From Candidatus Desantisbacteria bacterium CG2_30_40_21 (GTDB lineage Bacteria; UBA9089; CG2-30-40-21): 22,800 nt of DNA. Position 1 is the stretch's first letter; each line of letters opens with the position of its first letter. The notes under the pieces are model-generated. The model had not been told where the DNA came from. It saw only the letters and a list, made by a program, of their open reading frames with translations, and did no database searches. Positions 13,865 to 22,682 of this stretch are shown here, in pieces. The translations under genes and the position numbers were made by a program. Location of the stretch: the NCBI GenBank assembly GCA_001873945.1, contig MNYI01000093.1, positions 1 to 22,800 of the forward strand, in the 5' to 3' direction.

Positions 13865-14673
13865 TATCCCAACTCCTTTGCCCGATTTTCTGCAGCAATA
13901 ATGGCTTCAAGTATTGCTACTCGTAGTCCATTTTTTTCTAAGGCATGCAATCCTGCGGCAGTTGTCCCGCCTGGGGAAGTAACCATATTTTTGAGTACAG
14001 CCGGATGCTTTTGTGTCTCTTCCAGCATAATGGCTGCCCCCTTTACCGTTTGAATAGTAAGCCCGCAAGCAATATCCCGTGGGAGTCCCAACTCAACCCC
14101 AGCATCAATAAGGCTTTCAATAATAGTAAAAATATACGCTGGCCCAGAACCTGAAAGAGCAGTAACTGCATCCATCAGTTTTTCATCAACCACCACTACG
14201 AATCCTACAGCCTCAAATATCTTTATTGCCCATTTCAGATGATCATCATTGGCATATTTGCCCTTACAGATAGCTGTAGCAGAACATCCAACCATGGCAG
14301 GGGTATTAGGCATGACCCTGATAACTGGCAACGGTTGCGTTAAGTACCCTTCAATCGTATTTGTTTTTACCCCGGCGGCAATAGAGATAACCAACTGCTC
14401 TGGTGACAGAACTCCGGCTATTTCCTTAATTGCTGCACGCATCATTTGTGGCTTGACAGCCAGAATAATTGTTTCTGCCTGTTTGGCTGTCTGAGCATTT
14501 TCAGCCAAAACGATAACCCCTGTTTTTTCCTGCACATAGGTTGCCCTGCTTTGAGTTACATCAGAAGCAATCATTTCATCCTTTTTCAGTAGCGATGCAT
14601 CTAATATCCCCTGAATCAATGCCTCAGCCATATTTCCGGCACCAATAAATGCCAGCCTTTTAGAAAACAACAT
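13864..14673 (-). CDS. proC: pyrroline-5-carboxylate reductase
   Basis: Last step of proline synthesis: reduces pyrroline-5-carboxylate to L-proline with NAD(P)H in the cytoplasm. 269 residues, normal length. The Rossmann dinucleotide-binding motif is at the start (LAFIGAGNMAEALIQGI), followed by ILAVKPQ, then VIRVMPNTPAMVG and the C-terminal dimerisation domain with DAVTALSGSGPAYIFTIIES and MVTSPGGTTAAGLHALEKNG. The frame is open to 14850 but the upstream 59 codons overlap the end of the histidine kinase gene and lack family resemblance; AAGGAGGT six bases upstream fixes ATG 14673. It follows the kinase gene by 85 bp and is coupled to yggT. Confidence 0.97.
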   Translation of the reverse strand: MLFSKRLAFIGAGNMAEALIQGILDASLLKKDEMIASDVTQSRATYVQEKTGVIVLAENAQTAKQAETIILAVKPQMMRAAIKEIAGVLSPEQLVISIAAGVKTNTIEGYLTQPLPVIRVMPNTPAMVGCSATAICKGKYANDDHLKWAIKIFEAVGFVVVVDEKLMDAVTALSGSGPAYIFTIIESLIDAGVELGLPRDIACGLTIQTVKGAAIMLEETQKHPAVLKNMVTSPGGTTAAGLHALEKNGLRVAILEAIIAAENRAKELG

Positions 14674-14758
14674 ATTAACCTCCTTATCTCTGTTATGTTC
14701 GGTTATCCAAAATGAGAATTGTTGACTATAGCTGATTCCTGAATGTTTCCCCCTGTCC

Positions 14759-15967
14759 CTACAATTCCACACCAACAGGCAAACTAAAGCTAAAGCTGCT
14801 ACCCTTACCAAACTGGCTTTCCACCCATATCCTGCCGCCATGATGCTCAATTATTTCTTTGCAAATAGCAAGCCCAAGTCCCATACCCTTGGGTTTATCT
14901 ATTAAGATATCCTCTTTTATCTGATAGAATTTATCAAATATCTTTTCTTGTTCCTCAATTTTAATCCCGACCCCTGTATCTGAAATACACACACAGACCT
15001 CAAGCCCTCTATTCTCTATCAAGAGTTCTGTAGCATTAAGCCTTATTGTTCCTTCTGAGGTGCTGAAATTAACTGCATTGCTTAAGAGATTGCCCACCAC
15101 ATTGACCAATTTTTCTTTATCTCCATAGATATCAGAAATGTCAGGGGAAACATTTATCTCTAATCTCAGTTCCTTTTCCTTTATATCCATCTGCATGGTA
15201 GCCACAGCTTTTTCAATAATCTTATTTATGGATACAGCCTTCATATTCCAGCATATTTTGCCTGTTTCAATACAAGACATCATCAAGAGGTTATTAATCA
15301 ACCTGTCCAGTCTATCACTTTCAATATTGATAATCTGTAAAAATTCCAGTGTCTCTGCCTTGTCAATCTTATCATTTAAGAGGATTTCACTAAAAGCCTT
15401 GATTGAAGAAAGCGGGGTTTTGAGTTCATGGGAAATTGTGATTAAAAACTCGGATTTCATCTTGTTTAATTTTTCTAATTGCTGATTGAGCTCCTTCAGG
15501 TTATTCCGGTCCTTTTCAGTCTCCAAAAGAGAGGCTTTCAGGACACGATCGATCTTTTCCCATTCATTATAGGCAGTCTCTACCTCTATATCTAATTTTT
15601 TAATCTTTTGTTGGTATTTTTTTAATTCCTCAGACAGGTTAAGTTTTTCGATAACCTTATTCAGCTTAAAGATTAAGACCTCTGGCATAACAGGCTTAGG
15701 GATAATATCCTCACATTGTTTTATAAGGTCAATTCTATTAAAGATAGTAGCTGGTTGTCCAATAATAATAGCAGGAATACCTCTGATATCATCTGCCCTG
15801 CAATTATCTAAGTCAAGTATAGCCAGATTACCGTTGTTGTTCTGAAGCTGTTCATTCCATTCTTCAATGGTCAAGGGAAACTGAACCGATAATCCTTGCT
15901 GGTTGCAATTATTTTCTACGACAGCCCTCAACTTTTTATCTTTGGTCAATAAAACAATAGTTTCCAT
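14759..15967 (-). CDS. sensor histidine kinase with N-terminal receiver-like domain
   Basis: Cytoplasmic kinase of 402 residues with no membrane segment. Residues 1-105 look like a receiver-type domain (IVLLTKDKKLRAVV, LAILDLDN around D52/D54, IIPKPV with Lys 91), but it is shortened and lacks the usual acidic pair after beta1, so it may be a pseudo-receiver. A coiled coil follows (about 105-172). The HisKA box FLITISHELKTPLSSIKAFS has the phospho-acceptor His 180. The ATPase domain has N box NLLSNAVNFS (293-302), G1 DTGVGI (330-335), F box FDKFYQI and G2 GMGLGLAI (361-368). All catalytic motifs are intact. No separate response regulator is in the window. It follows the FIST gene on the same strand, which could supply the signal. 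GAGGA lies upstream of ATG 15967. Confidence 0.93.
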   Translation of the reverse strand: METIVLLTKDKKLRAVVENNCNQQGLSVQFPLTIEEWNEQLQNNNGNLAILDLDNCRADDIRGIPAIIIGQPATIFNRIDLIKQCEDIIPKPVMPEVLIFKLNKVIEKLNLSEELKKYQQKIKKLDIEVETAYNEWEKIDRVLKASLLETEKDRNNLKELNQQLEKLNKMKSEFLITISHELKTPLSSIKAFSEILLNDKIDKAETLEFLQIINIESDRLDRLINNLLMMSCIETGKICWNMKAVSINKIIEKAVATMQMDIKEKELRLEINVSPDISDIYGDKEKLVNVVGNLLSNAVNFSTSEGTIRLNATELLIENRGLEVCVCISDTGVGIKIEEQEKIFDKFYQIKEDILIDKPKGMGLGLAICKEIIEHHGGRIWVESQFGKGSSFSFSLPVGVEL

Positions 15968-15980
15968 AATAAATCCTCAT

Positions 15981-16078
15981 CATCACGGAGTTACGGAGGC
16001 ACAGAGAATTACAACCCATCTTGACGACTTAATTCCCATGCCTCCATTTCTCTCCGTGTCTTCGTGCCTCCGTGGTAA
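15981..16078. repeat. dyad-symmetric intergenic repeat (CACGGAGGCAC-type)
   Basis: The left arm CATCACGGAGTTACGGAGGC (from 15981, continuing ACAGAGA) is imperfectly inverted at 16048-16078 (TCTCTCCGTGTCTTCGTGCC then TCCGTGGTAA). It separates the FIST gene from the histidine kinase gene. Same design as the repeats at 3024, 4398 and 8453 but a different arm sequence. Confidence 0.75.
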
Positions 16079-16087
16079 ATTTCTTCC

Positions 16088-17272
16088 TTACTTCCCAAAA
16101 ACTACAATAGCATCCGTCAAATTATGAAAAGCACTGGTTCCAATAGTACCAGTCCCTGTTCCCTCTACAACCGGTGCAATTTCCCCATAGGTATAAAAGC
16201 CTATCATGGGTACCTTTTCACCCAAAACGCCCTGTATGGCATCGATTTCCTTTTGTGTCCTGCGACCAAAGACCTTTTTGCGGGCACAGCAATCAAAGAT
16301 AAATATCGCAGCCGGGGTTACCCCTTGTCCCAATCCTGACAGGGCATGCTCAGATGCCTCTCTGGCAGCCTTAATGGCATCAATGGTTGTTCCAGTAGTC
16401 ATCCTGACAATTGCCCCCACAGGAACCTCTCCAGCAAAGGTTATTGTCCCCAGCTCTTTATCTATTCCAACCGGACAACGAAGATACTCTTGTTTGTTTT
16501 TATCAATTATCCCAAATGGAAACTCAAAAGCCACGCCAGGCAATTCATCTGCCCTTTCACCCAGATAATCCTCATAAATCTTGAAAACACTCTCCCCATC
16601 AAGCCCATAAACTACATTTCCTTGTGCTTTAGTCACTATTCTTTCCCGTCCAATAGATGTCCATCCATGCTTCACACCGGTAGCAACGGTTATATCGCCA
16701 GTGATTAAAAGACTAACCCCGCCGTTGGTTATAACCTGATTATTGCAATACTGGTATGTTTTCTCAAATTTGAACCCATCCCCAGCCAGACCGCCTACAA
16801 TATGAAACTTTTTACCTAAAACAGTCTTAGCACCCTCAATCAAATCAACCCCATTTGCCTTTGTTCCATCACCAAACAAGAAACAAATGGAAGGGGATTT
16901 ACCCTCAAGATGTCCAAGAGCCATGTTAATAGCATCCTGAGCAGTTTTTTGAGCATCCTGATGAGCATTTAATCCATACCCTACAGAAAACGAGAACTCA
17001 TCTGAATTCAATACCATCAATGAAACAGAGTCCTCCATATATCCATCTGTGACTATCTCTCCGTCTGTGGAACAACCAACAAGAACAGCATCCTTTACCT
17101 TTGAGTTTATACCATCAATCATCCTTTGCTGATCATACTTGATTGCCCCAAAAACAAACACTGCATCTGCCCGACCATTGGTCTTTTCTAATGCCACACT
17201 GGCTGCTTTTATCCCCGCGGCAAAGGAATCCTCTTCTCCCTGACAATATCCTACGGCTGCTTCTAGCCTCAT
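16088..17272 (-). CDS. FIST N- and C-domain sensory protein
   Basis: Protein of 394 residues made of a FIST domain followed by a FIST_C domain. FIST domains are predicted small-ligand sensors, possibly of amino acids, found with signal-transduction proteins. N-terminal hallmarks are ADAVFVFGAIKYD, VKDAVLVGCSTDGEI, the stretch FHIVGGLAGDGFKF (about 170-183) and NGGVSLLITGDITVATGVKH. The C-terminal part has GEVPVGAIVRMTTGT, AAIFIFDCCARKKVFG with a Cys pair, and MIGFYTYGEIAPV, a typical FIST_C ending. No signal peptide or membrane segment. GAGGAGGTG upstream fixes ATG 17272 rather than the open frame start at 17308. It lies upstream of the histidine kinase on the same strand, with a dyad repeat between them, and 26 bp after the PIN toxin gene. 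The ligand is unknown. Confidence 0.92.
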   Translation of the reverse strand: MRLEAAVGYCQGEEDSFAAGIKAASVALEKTNGRADAVFVFGAIKYDQQRMIDGINSKVKDAVLVGCSTDGEIVTDGYMEDSVSLMVLNSDEFSFSVGYGLNAHQDAQKTAQDAINMALGHLEGKSPSICFLFGDGTKANGVDLIEGAKTVLGKKFHIVGGLAGDGFKFEKTYQYCNNQVITNGGVSLLITGDITVATGVKHGWTSIGRERIVTKAQGNVVYGLDGESVFKIYEDYLGERADELPGVAFEFPFGIIDKNKQEYLRCPVGIDKELGTITFAGEVPVGAIVRMTTGTTIDAIKAAREASEHALSGLGQGVTPAAIFIFDCCARKKVFGRRTQKEIDAIQGVLGEKVPMIGFYTYGEIAPVVEGTGTGTIGTSAFHNLTDAIVVFGK

Positions 17273-17298
17273 AACCTTGCACCTCCTCGTATATTTTT

Positions 17299-17748
17299 TT
17301 ATCCACAAATGATACCTTCATTGCCAGCAATAAAGGGATTAACAAACTGGACACCCTCAACAATCTGTTTATGTTGAAAATCTTCGCTGTAAAGTCGTTG
17401 AGTTCTTGCTTTCTTTGCTGATGCCCAAATAAAAGCATCCCAAAATGAGAATTGATGTTTTCTCCATCCCTGAATTGCTTCCATAACAAGAATGCTATCA
17501 GGATAAATTACACGCCAATTCATTATTAGATTATGCACTATAGATTCTGCTTCTTCTACATCAATAATTATACTACTCACCCGGGTTACACGAACAAAAA
17601 ACTCACAAAGAACTTGTACACTAATTACACCAATGCGTTGTTCCCAACATTGTGTAATAATTTCCTTTGCAATTTGATGTTTACTCCCTGCTTCTTTATC
17701 ATAAGCATATATTAAGATGTTAGTATCAATAAACCAATTATCGTTCAT
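17299..17748 (-). CDS. PIN-domain ribonuclease toxin (VapC-like)
   Basis: Single PIN domain of 149 residues, predicted Mg-dependent RNase toxin. The four acidic active-site residues are present: D8 in FIDTNILIYAYD, E49 in VLCEFF, D104 in FWDAFIWASA and D123 in YSEDFQ. The start ATG 17748 lies inside the antitoxin gene's last codons (11-bp overlap), and GGGATG upstream supports it; ATG 17757 and the frame start at 17784 are less likely. The tail (FVNPFIAGN) is typical of this VapC subgroup. The overlap implies coupled translation with its antitoxin, and autoregulation of the pair is usual for such systems. Confidence 0.92.
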   Translation of the reverse strand: MNDNWFIDTNILIYAYDKEAGSKHQIAKEIITQCWEQRIGVISVQVLCEFFVRVTRVSSIIIDVEEAESIVHNLIMNWRVIYPDSILVMEAIQGWRKHQFSFWDAFIWASAKKARTQRLYSEDFQHKQIVEGVQFVNPFIAGNEGIICG

Positions 17749-17950
17749 GAAGTTCATCCCGCCTTTGGTAATAATGTCCACCACCTAAAGCAAAACCTTT
17801 ATTCATGCGATTAATTTCCTGATGCATAGATTTAATAAAGGAAATTTCTGCTGCATTAGAAAAGATTACCTCTACTTCCATTCCTTGTTTAGCATCCACA
17901 GGTTCAAGTAATTCAATAGACTTACCACGATATATACCCTTAACAATCAT
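17738..17950 (-). CDS. AF2212-like (DUF104) antitoxin
   Basis: Small protein of 70 residues. The N-terminal half IVKGIYRGKSIELLEPVDAK with GMEVEVIF is the AF2212-like (DUF104) family signature, a small beta-rich domain found as antitoxin with PIN toxins. The C-terminal half (MHQEINRMNKGFALGGGHYY) is probably the part that embraces the toxin's active site. It lies directly upstream and overlaps the toxin gene by 11 bp in the usual antitoxin-first order. AGGAG lies about ten bases before ATG 17950. Confidence 0.88.
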   Translation of the reverse strand: MIVKGIYRGKSIELLEPVDAKQGMEVEVIFSNAAEISFIKSMHQEINRMNKGFALGGGHYYQRRDELHER

Positions 17951-17975
17951 TCTTCTAATCTCCTATTACAGTAAT

Positions 17976-17992
17976 TCAAGCTTCCAGCTTGA
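17976..17992. terminator. short perfect hairpin between glgP and the antitoxin gene
   Basis: TCAAGCT-TCC-AGCTTGA forms a 7-bp stem with a 3-base loop, 38 bases past the end of the phosphorylase gene. Reading with glgP (minus strand) the following bases are AT-rich but not a T-run, so it is only a weak terminator candidate. Confidence 0.3.
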
Positions 17993-18029
17993 TATTTTAC
18001 ACTTGCAAGCAAGGATGTTTGCATCACAT

Positions 18030-20600
18030 TCACAGCCACTTACACAATCCCATCTCATGCTTATGCAACAACTCCGGGTGATAAGGAATGATACGAATGG
18101 ATATAGCATATCGTCCACTATCATGTGGATGGAATTTTGCCTGATAACAATATTCCCCTGTAGCCTGTGCTGTCTTCATTCTGCCTTCTGCCACTCTCCC
18201 CTCATGGACAACCGTCATTGTTAGCGAAGGGAGGACAATGCCTTCATTATCCTTAACATAAAGTTCAACCGCTACATCCCCTGGCCCCAGCCCCCCAAGA
18301 TTGGCAACCACCTCAATTAATGAGGAATTACCAAATACCATCTGTGAGTCATGGCTATCTGGCATGGATAATCCAACAGCACCCCAGTTACGAATAATAT
18401 TCTTTTTCCACGCTGCCAATTCCTTAGCAATAAAATGGTTATCTGGCAGCCGTCTCTTACCTGAATCAGAGGCTTTGATGTAACACTTTCGCATATATTC
18501 CCTGACCATTCTGTCTGTATTAAATATTGGCACTATGGTTTTTATGGACTCCTTTGACATCTTTACCCATCCAGGGGAATAACCCCTTTCCCCCTTCTGA
18601 TAATAGAGGGGAATTATTTCTTCCTCAAGCAAGGAGTATAGAGAATTACTATCATCCGTATCCTGTCTTGCATGGTCATTATAGTCCCGTTCATCCCCAA
18701 TTGCCCAGCCATTTTTTTCTTTGTACCCTTCAGCCCACCAGCCATCCAGAATACTCAGGTTAATCCCACCATTTACAGCAACCTTTTGCCCGCTTGTACC
18801 ACTGGCTTCGTATGGCCTTCTTGGGGTATTCAGCCAGACATCTACACCAGAGACAAGGCAGCGAGCAATATTAATGTTATAGTCTTCCAGCAAAACAATA
18901 CGATGACGAAATTCAGGCATTTGTGAGATATTATATATCTGTCGAATAATATCCTGACCAGGGTGATCGGCTGGGTGAGACTTGCCTGCAAAAACAATCT
19001 GAACAGGGCGATTGGGATTATTTACGATCCTTTTTAACCGCTCTAAATCCTTGAAAATAAGGTTTGCCCTTTTATAGGTAGCAAATCGTCTGGCAAATCC
19101 AATGGTTAACGCCTCAGGGGAGAGGACATGTTCTGCCTCTCTAATCTCGGTTGTAGAGGACATATTCCTGATCCGCTGATTCTTCAGATTGGCTCGGATA
19201 ACCTCAATCATCTTTCGTTTAATATCCTGTCGTACCCCCCAGTAAATATCATCCGGGGTATCATAAATCTTTTGCCAAAACTCAGGTTTGGAAAGATTGC
19301 TTCGCCATTCCTGTCCAAGATATTGATCAAAAAAATCTGCCATAGGCGGTGTAATCCATGTAAAGGTATGAATGCCATTGGTAATGTAAATAATTGGATT
19401 TTCTTCTGCAGGGATACCTGGCCATAATTGTTCCCAGAGCTTACTGGTTATCTGCCCATGCAAGAGACTGACTGCATTAGTACAATATGCAATCTTGAAG
19501 GCTAAGCAAGTAAGATTAAAGACCTTTTTGCCATTTTCGTTCTCAACCCCAAGCCCCATAAACTCGTCCCGACTCAAGCCAACATCCGTATAATATTGAT
19601 GAAAGTAATGGTCCATCATCTCCAGAGGAAAGGCATCATGCCCGGCTGGTACCGGGGTATGGGTAGTAAAGACTGTTTTAGCACGAACTACCTCCAATGC
19701 CTCATGGAAATTTAATCCATTGTTTTTAACCTGATTACGAATGCGTTCCAATCCCATGAACACAGAATGCCCTTCGTTCATATGCCACACAGTTGGCTTT
19801 ATATCCAATGCTCTAAGTGCTTGCACGCCACCCATACCCAGAACTATTTCCTGACAGATACGCATATCTAAATTTCCACCATAGAGTTGATATGTTATCA
19901 GCCTGTCTTTTTCATCATTAAGAAGGGTATCTGCATCAAGCAGGTAAAGAGGTATCCTGCCTATCCTTGCCTCCCAGATATTTACAAATACCTTACGGTC
20001 AGCTATATTTACGGTTATGGTTAATGGCTCATTATCCTTATTATTTACGCGAAGGATAGGCATTTCTTCAAAGACATTATCGATATATTCAACAATCTGA
20101 TTGCCATGAGCATTTATTTTTTGGGAAAAATACCCATGTCGATAGAGGAAGCCTATGGCTACAAATGGAAGCCCAAGGTCACTGGCTGCCTTGCAATGAT
20201 CCCCGGACAATATGCCCAACCCTCCGGAGTATATCCCCAATGACTCATGGATACCATATTCAGCCGAGAAATAGGCAATAATTTCATCCCTTCCCTCAAA
20301 CCGATGGTCATACCATGTAGTTGTTTCAGAAAGGTAATGGTCAAAAGCAGCCATTACCTTGTTGTATTCCATGAGGTATGTTCTGTCATTACTTGCCTTT
20401 TCCAATTTATGCTGGCTTACCTCTTTCAGAAATTTAACCGGATTATGCCCTATTTTTTCCCAGAGCTTACTATCAATAGATGAAAAAAGCATCAAGGCAT
20501 CCGGGTTCCATGAAAACCAGAGATTATAAGCTATTTCACTCAGCCGAATAATTCTTTGCGGCACAATAGGTTGAACGAATAATTCCATTGTTTTTGGCAT
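18030..20600 (-). CDS. glgP: alpha-glucan (glycogen/starch) phosphorylase
   Basis: Cytoplasmic GT35 enzyme that releases glucose-1-phosphate from the non-reducing ends of alpha-1,4-glucans using PLP and phosphate. 856 residues, of the shorter 'alpha-glucan family phosphorylase' type that starts with a DUF3417 domain (IIRLSEIAYNLWFSWNPDAL). Visible family motifs are YFSAEYGIHESLGIYSGGLG (about 110-129), WHMNEGHSVFMGLERI, FTTHTPVPAGHDAFP, YITNGIHTFTW, and GFARRFATYKRANL. The PLP site EASGTSGQKVAVNGG contains Lys 606, followed by NLSILDGWWAEG. A C-terminal extension of about 120 residues appears beta-rich. GGAGG at 20607-20611 fixes the start. A consensus promoter lies 85-115 bases upstream. No other glycogen gene is in the window. 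Confidence 0.96.
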   Translation of the reverse strand: MPKTMELFVQPIVPQRIIRLSEIAYNLWFSWNPDALMLFSSIDSKLWEKIGHNPVKFLKEVSQHKLEKASNDRTYLMEYNKVMAAFDHYLSETTTWYDHRFEGRDEIIAYFSAEYGIHESLGIYSGGLGILSGDHCKAASDLGLPFVAIGFLYRHGYFSQKINAHGNQIVEYIDNVFEEMPILRVNNKDNEPLTITVNIADRKVFVNIWEARIGRIPLYLLDADTLLNDEKDRLITYQLYGGNLDMRICQEIVLGMGGVQALRALDIKPTVWHMNEGHSVFMGLERIRNQVKNNGLNFHEALEVVRAKTVFTTHTPVPAGHDAFPLEMMDHYFHQYYTDVGLSRDEFMGLGVENENGKKVFNLTCLAFKIAYCTNAVSLLHGQITSKLWEQLWPGIPAEENPIIYITNGIHTFTWITPPMADFFDQYLGQEWRSNLSKPEFWQKIYDTPDDIYWGVRQDIKRKMIEVIRANLKNQRIRNMSSTTEIREAEHVLSPEALTIGFARRFATYKRANLIFKDLERLKRIVNNPNRPVQIVFAGKSHPADHPGQDIIRQIYNISQMPEFRHRIVLLEDYNINIARCLVSGVDVWLNTPRRPYEASGTSGQKVAVNGGINLSILDGWWAEGYKEKNGWAIGDERDYNDHARQDTDDSNSLYSLLEEEIIPLYYQKGERGYSPGWVKMSKESIKTIVPIFNTDRMVREYMRKCYIKASDSGKRRLPDNHFIAKELAAWKKNIIRNWGAVGLSMPDSHDSQMVFGNSSLIEVVANLGGLGPGDVAVELYVKDNEGIVLPSLTMTVVHEGRVAEGRMKTAQATGEYCYQAKFHPHDSGRYAISIRIIPYHPELLHKHEMGLCKWL

Positions 20601-20684
20601 GTATTTCCTCCGTGATTTTGGGCTGAAAATATGGGATGTATTCCTGTATTTTCCTTTGTAAGTGATATTTTTCTATCCTATTGT

Positions 20685-20713
20685 ATTATAGCAAAGTTGA
20701 GGTTTGAAGTCAA
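20685..20713 (-). promoter_or_regulatory. consensus sigma70-type promoter for glgP
   Basis: On the minus strand, TTGACT (20713-20708) is followed after 17 bases by a perfect TATAAT (20690-20685). Initiation near 20678 gives a leader of about 78 nt before the phosphorylase start. Confidence 0.8.
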
Positions 20714-20730
20714 TAAGAAAATGAGTAGGA

Positions 20731-20762
20731 TTTTTCGCGTATTTCGCGTATTTCGTAGTTAT
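20731..20762. repeat. solitary arm of the CGCGTATTTCG-type repeat
   Basis: TTTTTCGCGTATTTCGCGTA and the following TTTCGTAGTT contain 19 bases (20742-20760) identical to 4472-4490. Only one arm is present here, just upstream of the glgP promoter and six bases from the end of the AarF-family gene. Confidence 0.7.
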
Positions 20763-20767
20763 CTCTT

Positions 20768-22456
20768 CTAAAATCTCCCTGAAATAATAATCAACACAAG
20801 CAAAAACATCCCTAACACACCTGAAATAATAAAGCCAATCAACCCCAGCAATGGGAGACCGAGAACAAATGGTCCAATATTTGCCTGAACCATCAGGGAA
20901 GAGGCAATGATGGTTGCGGCTACAATCATGGCAAAAGACAATCGATTGCTTACCTGATCAAATTCCTTAATCAAATCCCCAAGTCCTTGATGCTCAAACT
21001 CTATCTTTAGCCTGCCTGATTGAAGTTTTTTCAATAAAAGGTCTATTTCCTGGGGCAGGGTTTTTATCAGAGAACCAAATTCTGTTGTTAATTTTAATAC
21101 ATCATTAAATATTTTACTCGGGGCAAGCCTCTTTTTCACCACAGAACTTACAAGCGGTTGGACAAGGGGAATTATCTCAAGCGTGGGATCCAGCATTAAT
21201 CCCACACCCTCTATCACTATCAGGGTTTTGGCTAATAGCAGAAATTCAGGCAATATCTTGAGTTTGTTTCTGATAGCTATCTCTAGAACATCCTGCATCA
21301 TCCATCCAATCTTTAGTTTTTCAAGGGGTATTTCATAGTATCTTTCCACAAAGGCATCCAAGTCTGCCTTTAATGCCCGTTTGTCAACATCCTCATCTAT
21401 TGCCTCTAATCTCCAAAAGCAATCAATGATTTGTTGTGTGTTTTTAAGCAACATACCCAGAATAGCGTCTGATAGATTTTGCTGCATTCTTTCATCTATT
21501 CTTCCCACTATCCCAAAGTCCAGAAAGGCGATTCTATTGCCCTCTAAAACATAGATATTCCCTGGATGCGGATCCCCATGGAAGAATCCATCTATAAACA
21601 CCTGTTTTAAGATGGCATTTACCCCATTTCTGGCAATTATTTTTGGGTCAAGCCCTGTTTCCTCCAATCTTTTTATATCACTTATCTTTATGCCGTCAAT
21701 TGCCTCCATTGTCAGTATTTTTTTATTAGTCGCCTCCCAATAAACCTTTGGGATACAAATTGTTGGCTCATTTTGGAAGTTTCTTTGAAATTGTTCAATA
21801 TGATATGCTTCTTTGGTAAAATTCAGCTCTTTCTTAATATTTCTTTCAAACTCTTTGATAATACCTATAGGATTATACTGTTTGGTTGAGGGGATGCGTT
21901 TTTCCAGAAGGTTGGCTAAAGCAAACAGGATTCGCAAGTCAGCCTCTATTATTTCCTCAATTCCGGGTCGCCTGAGTTTAACCACCACAAGCTTACCAGA
22001 AGGCAACACTGCCCGATGAACCTGAGCAATGGATGCTGCTGCCACTGGTTGCTCAGAAAATTCCTTAAACAAATCCTCAATTTCAAGATGCAGCTCTCCT
22101 TTTATTATATCCCTGACATCGGAAAATGGAAACGGGTGAATATCATCCTGAAGTTTTTCAAATTCCTTTATATATTCTGCCGGAACTATATCTGGACGAG
22201 TGCTTAAAATCTGCCCAAACTTGATAAAGGTTGGACCCAACTCCTCCATTGCTAATCGAAACCGCTCCGGGGCAGAGAGCCATATCTCATGAGTCTCTGG
22301 TGAGGGTCGATGAATAATTCGTCTCCAAAAAGAAAGGTGATGCTCAAGATTCAACCTTGAGATTATATGTCCCAACCCATGCTTAAGCAGCACATTTATG
22401 ACGAACTGGAATCGTTGTATATCCTTGTATTTGTCTGTAAGATAGGGGATGTGCAT
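20768..22456 (-). CDS. ABC1/AarF/UbiB-family atypical kinase-like protein
   Basis: Membrane-anchored protein-kinase-like protein of 562 residues. UbiB relatives support quinone synthesis or lipid transport by an ATPase-type activity. Hallmarks appear in order: the KxGQ motif GPTFIKFGQILSTRPDIVP (about 74-92), the alanine-rich loop PVAAASIAQVHRA (about 136-148), the lysine strand VVVKLRRPG, the motif FERNIKKELNFTKEA, the catalytic loop FFHGDPHPGNIY (about 290-301) and the metal-binding IAFLDFGIVGR. The last 50-60 residues form two membrane helices, as in UbiB/AarF. All kinase-like residues are intact. AAGGA lies about ten bases before ATG 22456. No quinone-synthesis gene is present nearby, so the pathway is inferred from the family only. 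Confidence 0.92.
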   Translation of the reverse strand: MHIPYLTDKYKDIQRFQFVINVLLKHGLGHIISRLNLEHHLSFWRRIIHRPSPETHEIWLSAPERFRLAMEELGPTFIKFGQILSTRPDIVPAEYIKEFEKLQDDIHPFPFSDVRDIIKGELHLEIEDLFKEFSEQPVAAASIAQVHRAVLPSGKLVVVKLRRPGIEEIIEADLRILFALANLLEKRIPSTKQYNPIGIIKEFERNIKKELNFTKEAYHIEQFQRNFQNEPTICIPKVYWEATNKKILTMEAIDGIKISDIKRLEETGLDPKIIARNGVNAILKQVFIDGFFHGDPHPGNIYVLEGNRIAFLDFGIVGRIDERMQQNLSDAILGMLLKNTQQIIDCFWRLEAIDEDVDKRALKADLDAFVERYYEIPLEKLKIGWMMQDVLEIAIRNKLKILPEFLLLAKTLIVIEGVGLMLDPTLEIIPLVQPLVSSVVKKRLAPSKIFNDVLKLTTEFGSLIKTLPQEIDLLLKKLQSGRLKIEFEHQGLGDLIKEFDQVSNRLSFAMIVAATIIASSLMVQANIGPFVLGLPLLGLIGFIISGVLGMFLLVLIIISGRF

Positions 22457-22645
22457 GATGTTTTGTTCCTTAGCTTAAATCGGACACGATTATGCCCTAT
22501 CTTTATAATCGGCAAATAATGACATTCCCTCAAGCCGTTATGCGAAAGATCTGCGATTTTTTAGGAGAGGGAAACAATAGGTATTACCTTTTTTGCAGCC
22601 ATGCCTAAAATTTATGTTGCAACAATAAGAATTATATGATAAAAT

Positions 22646-22682
22646 GTAACTACTCACCACAAAGGCACGAAAACACAAAAAG
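22646..22682. repeat. GTAACTACTCACC repeat end
   Basis: GTAACTACTCACCACAAAGG and the following CACGAAAACAC resemble, in reverse complement, the right end of the element at 4374-4568 (4533-4568). The gene-free stretch 22457-22800 holds this, the repeat at 22680-22800 and about 190 bases (22457-22645) in which I see no gene or clear signal. Confidence 0.55.

Noticed and set aside
14674..14850. N-terminal extension of proC with a hydrophobic stretch resembling a signal peptide
   Set aside because: It overlaps the end of the histidine kinase gene in another frame, and a strong AAGGAGGT directly precedes the family-typical start at 14673.
16206..16708. Plus-strand frames opposite the FIST gene
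   Set aside because: Antisense shadows of an intact, well-recognised gene with no start signals.
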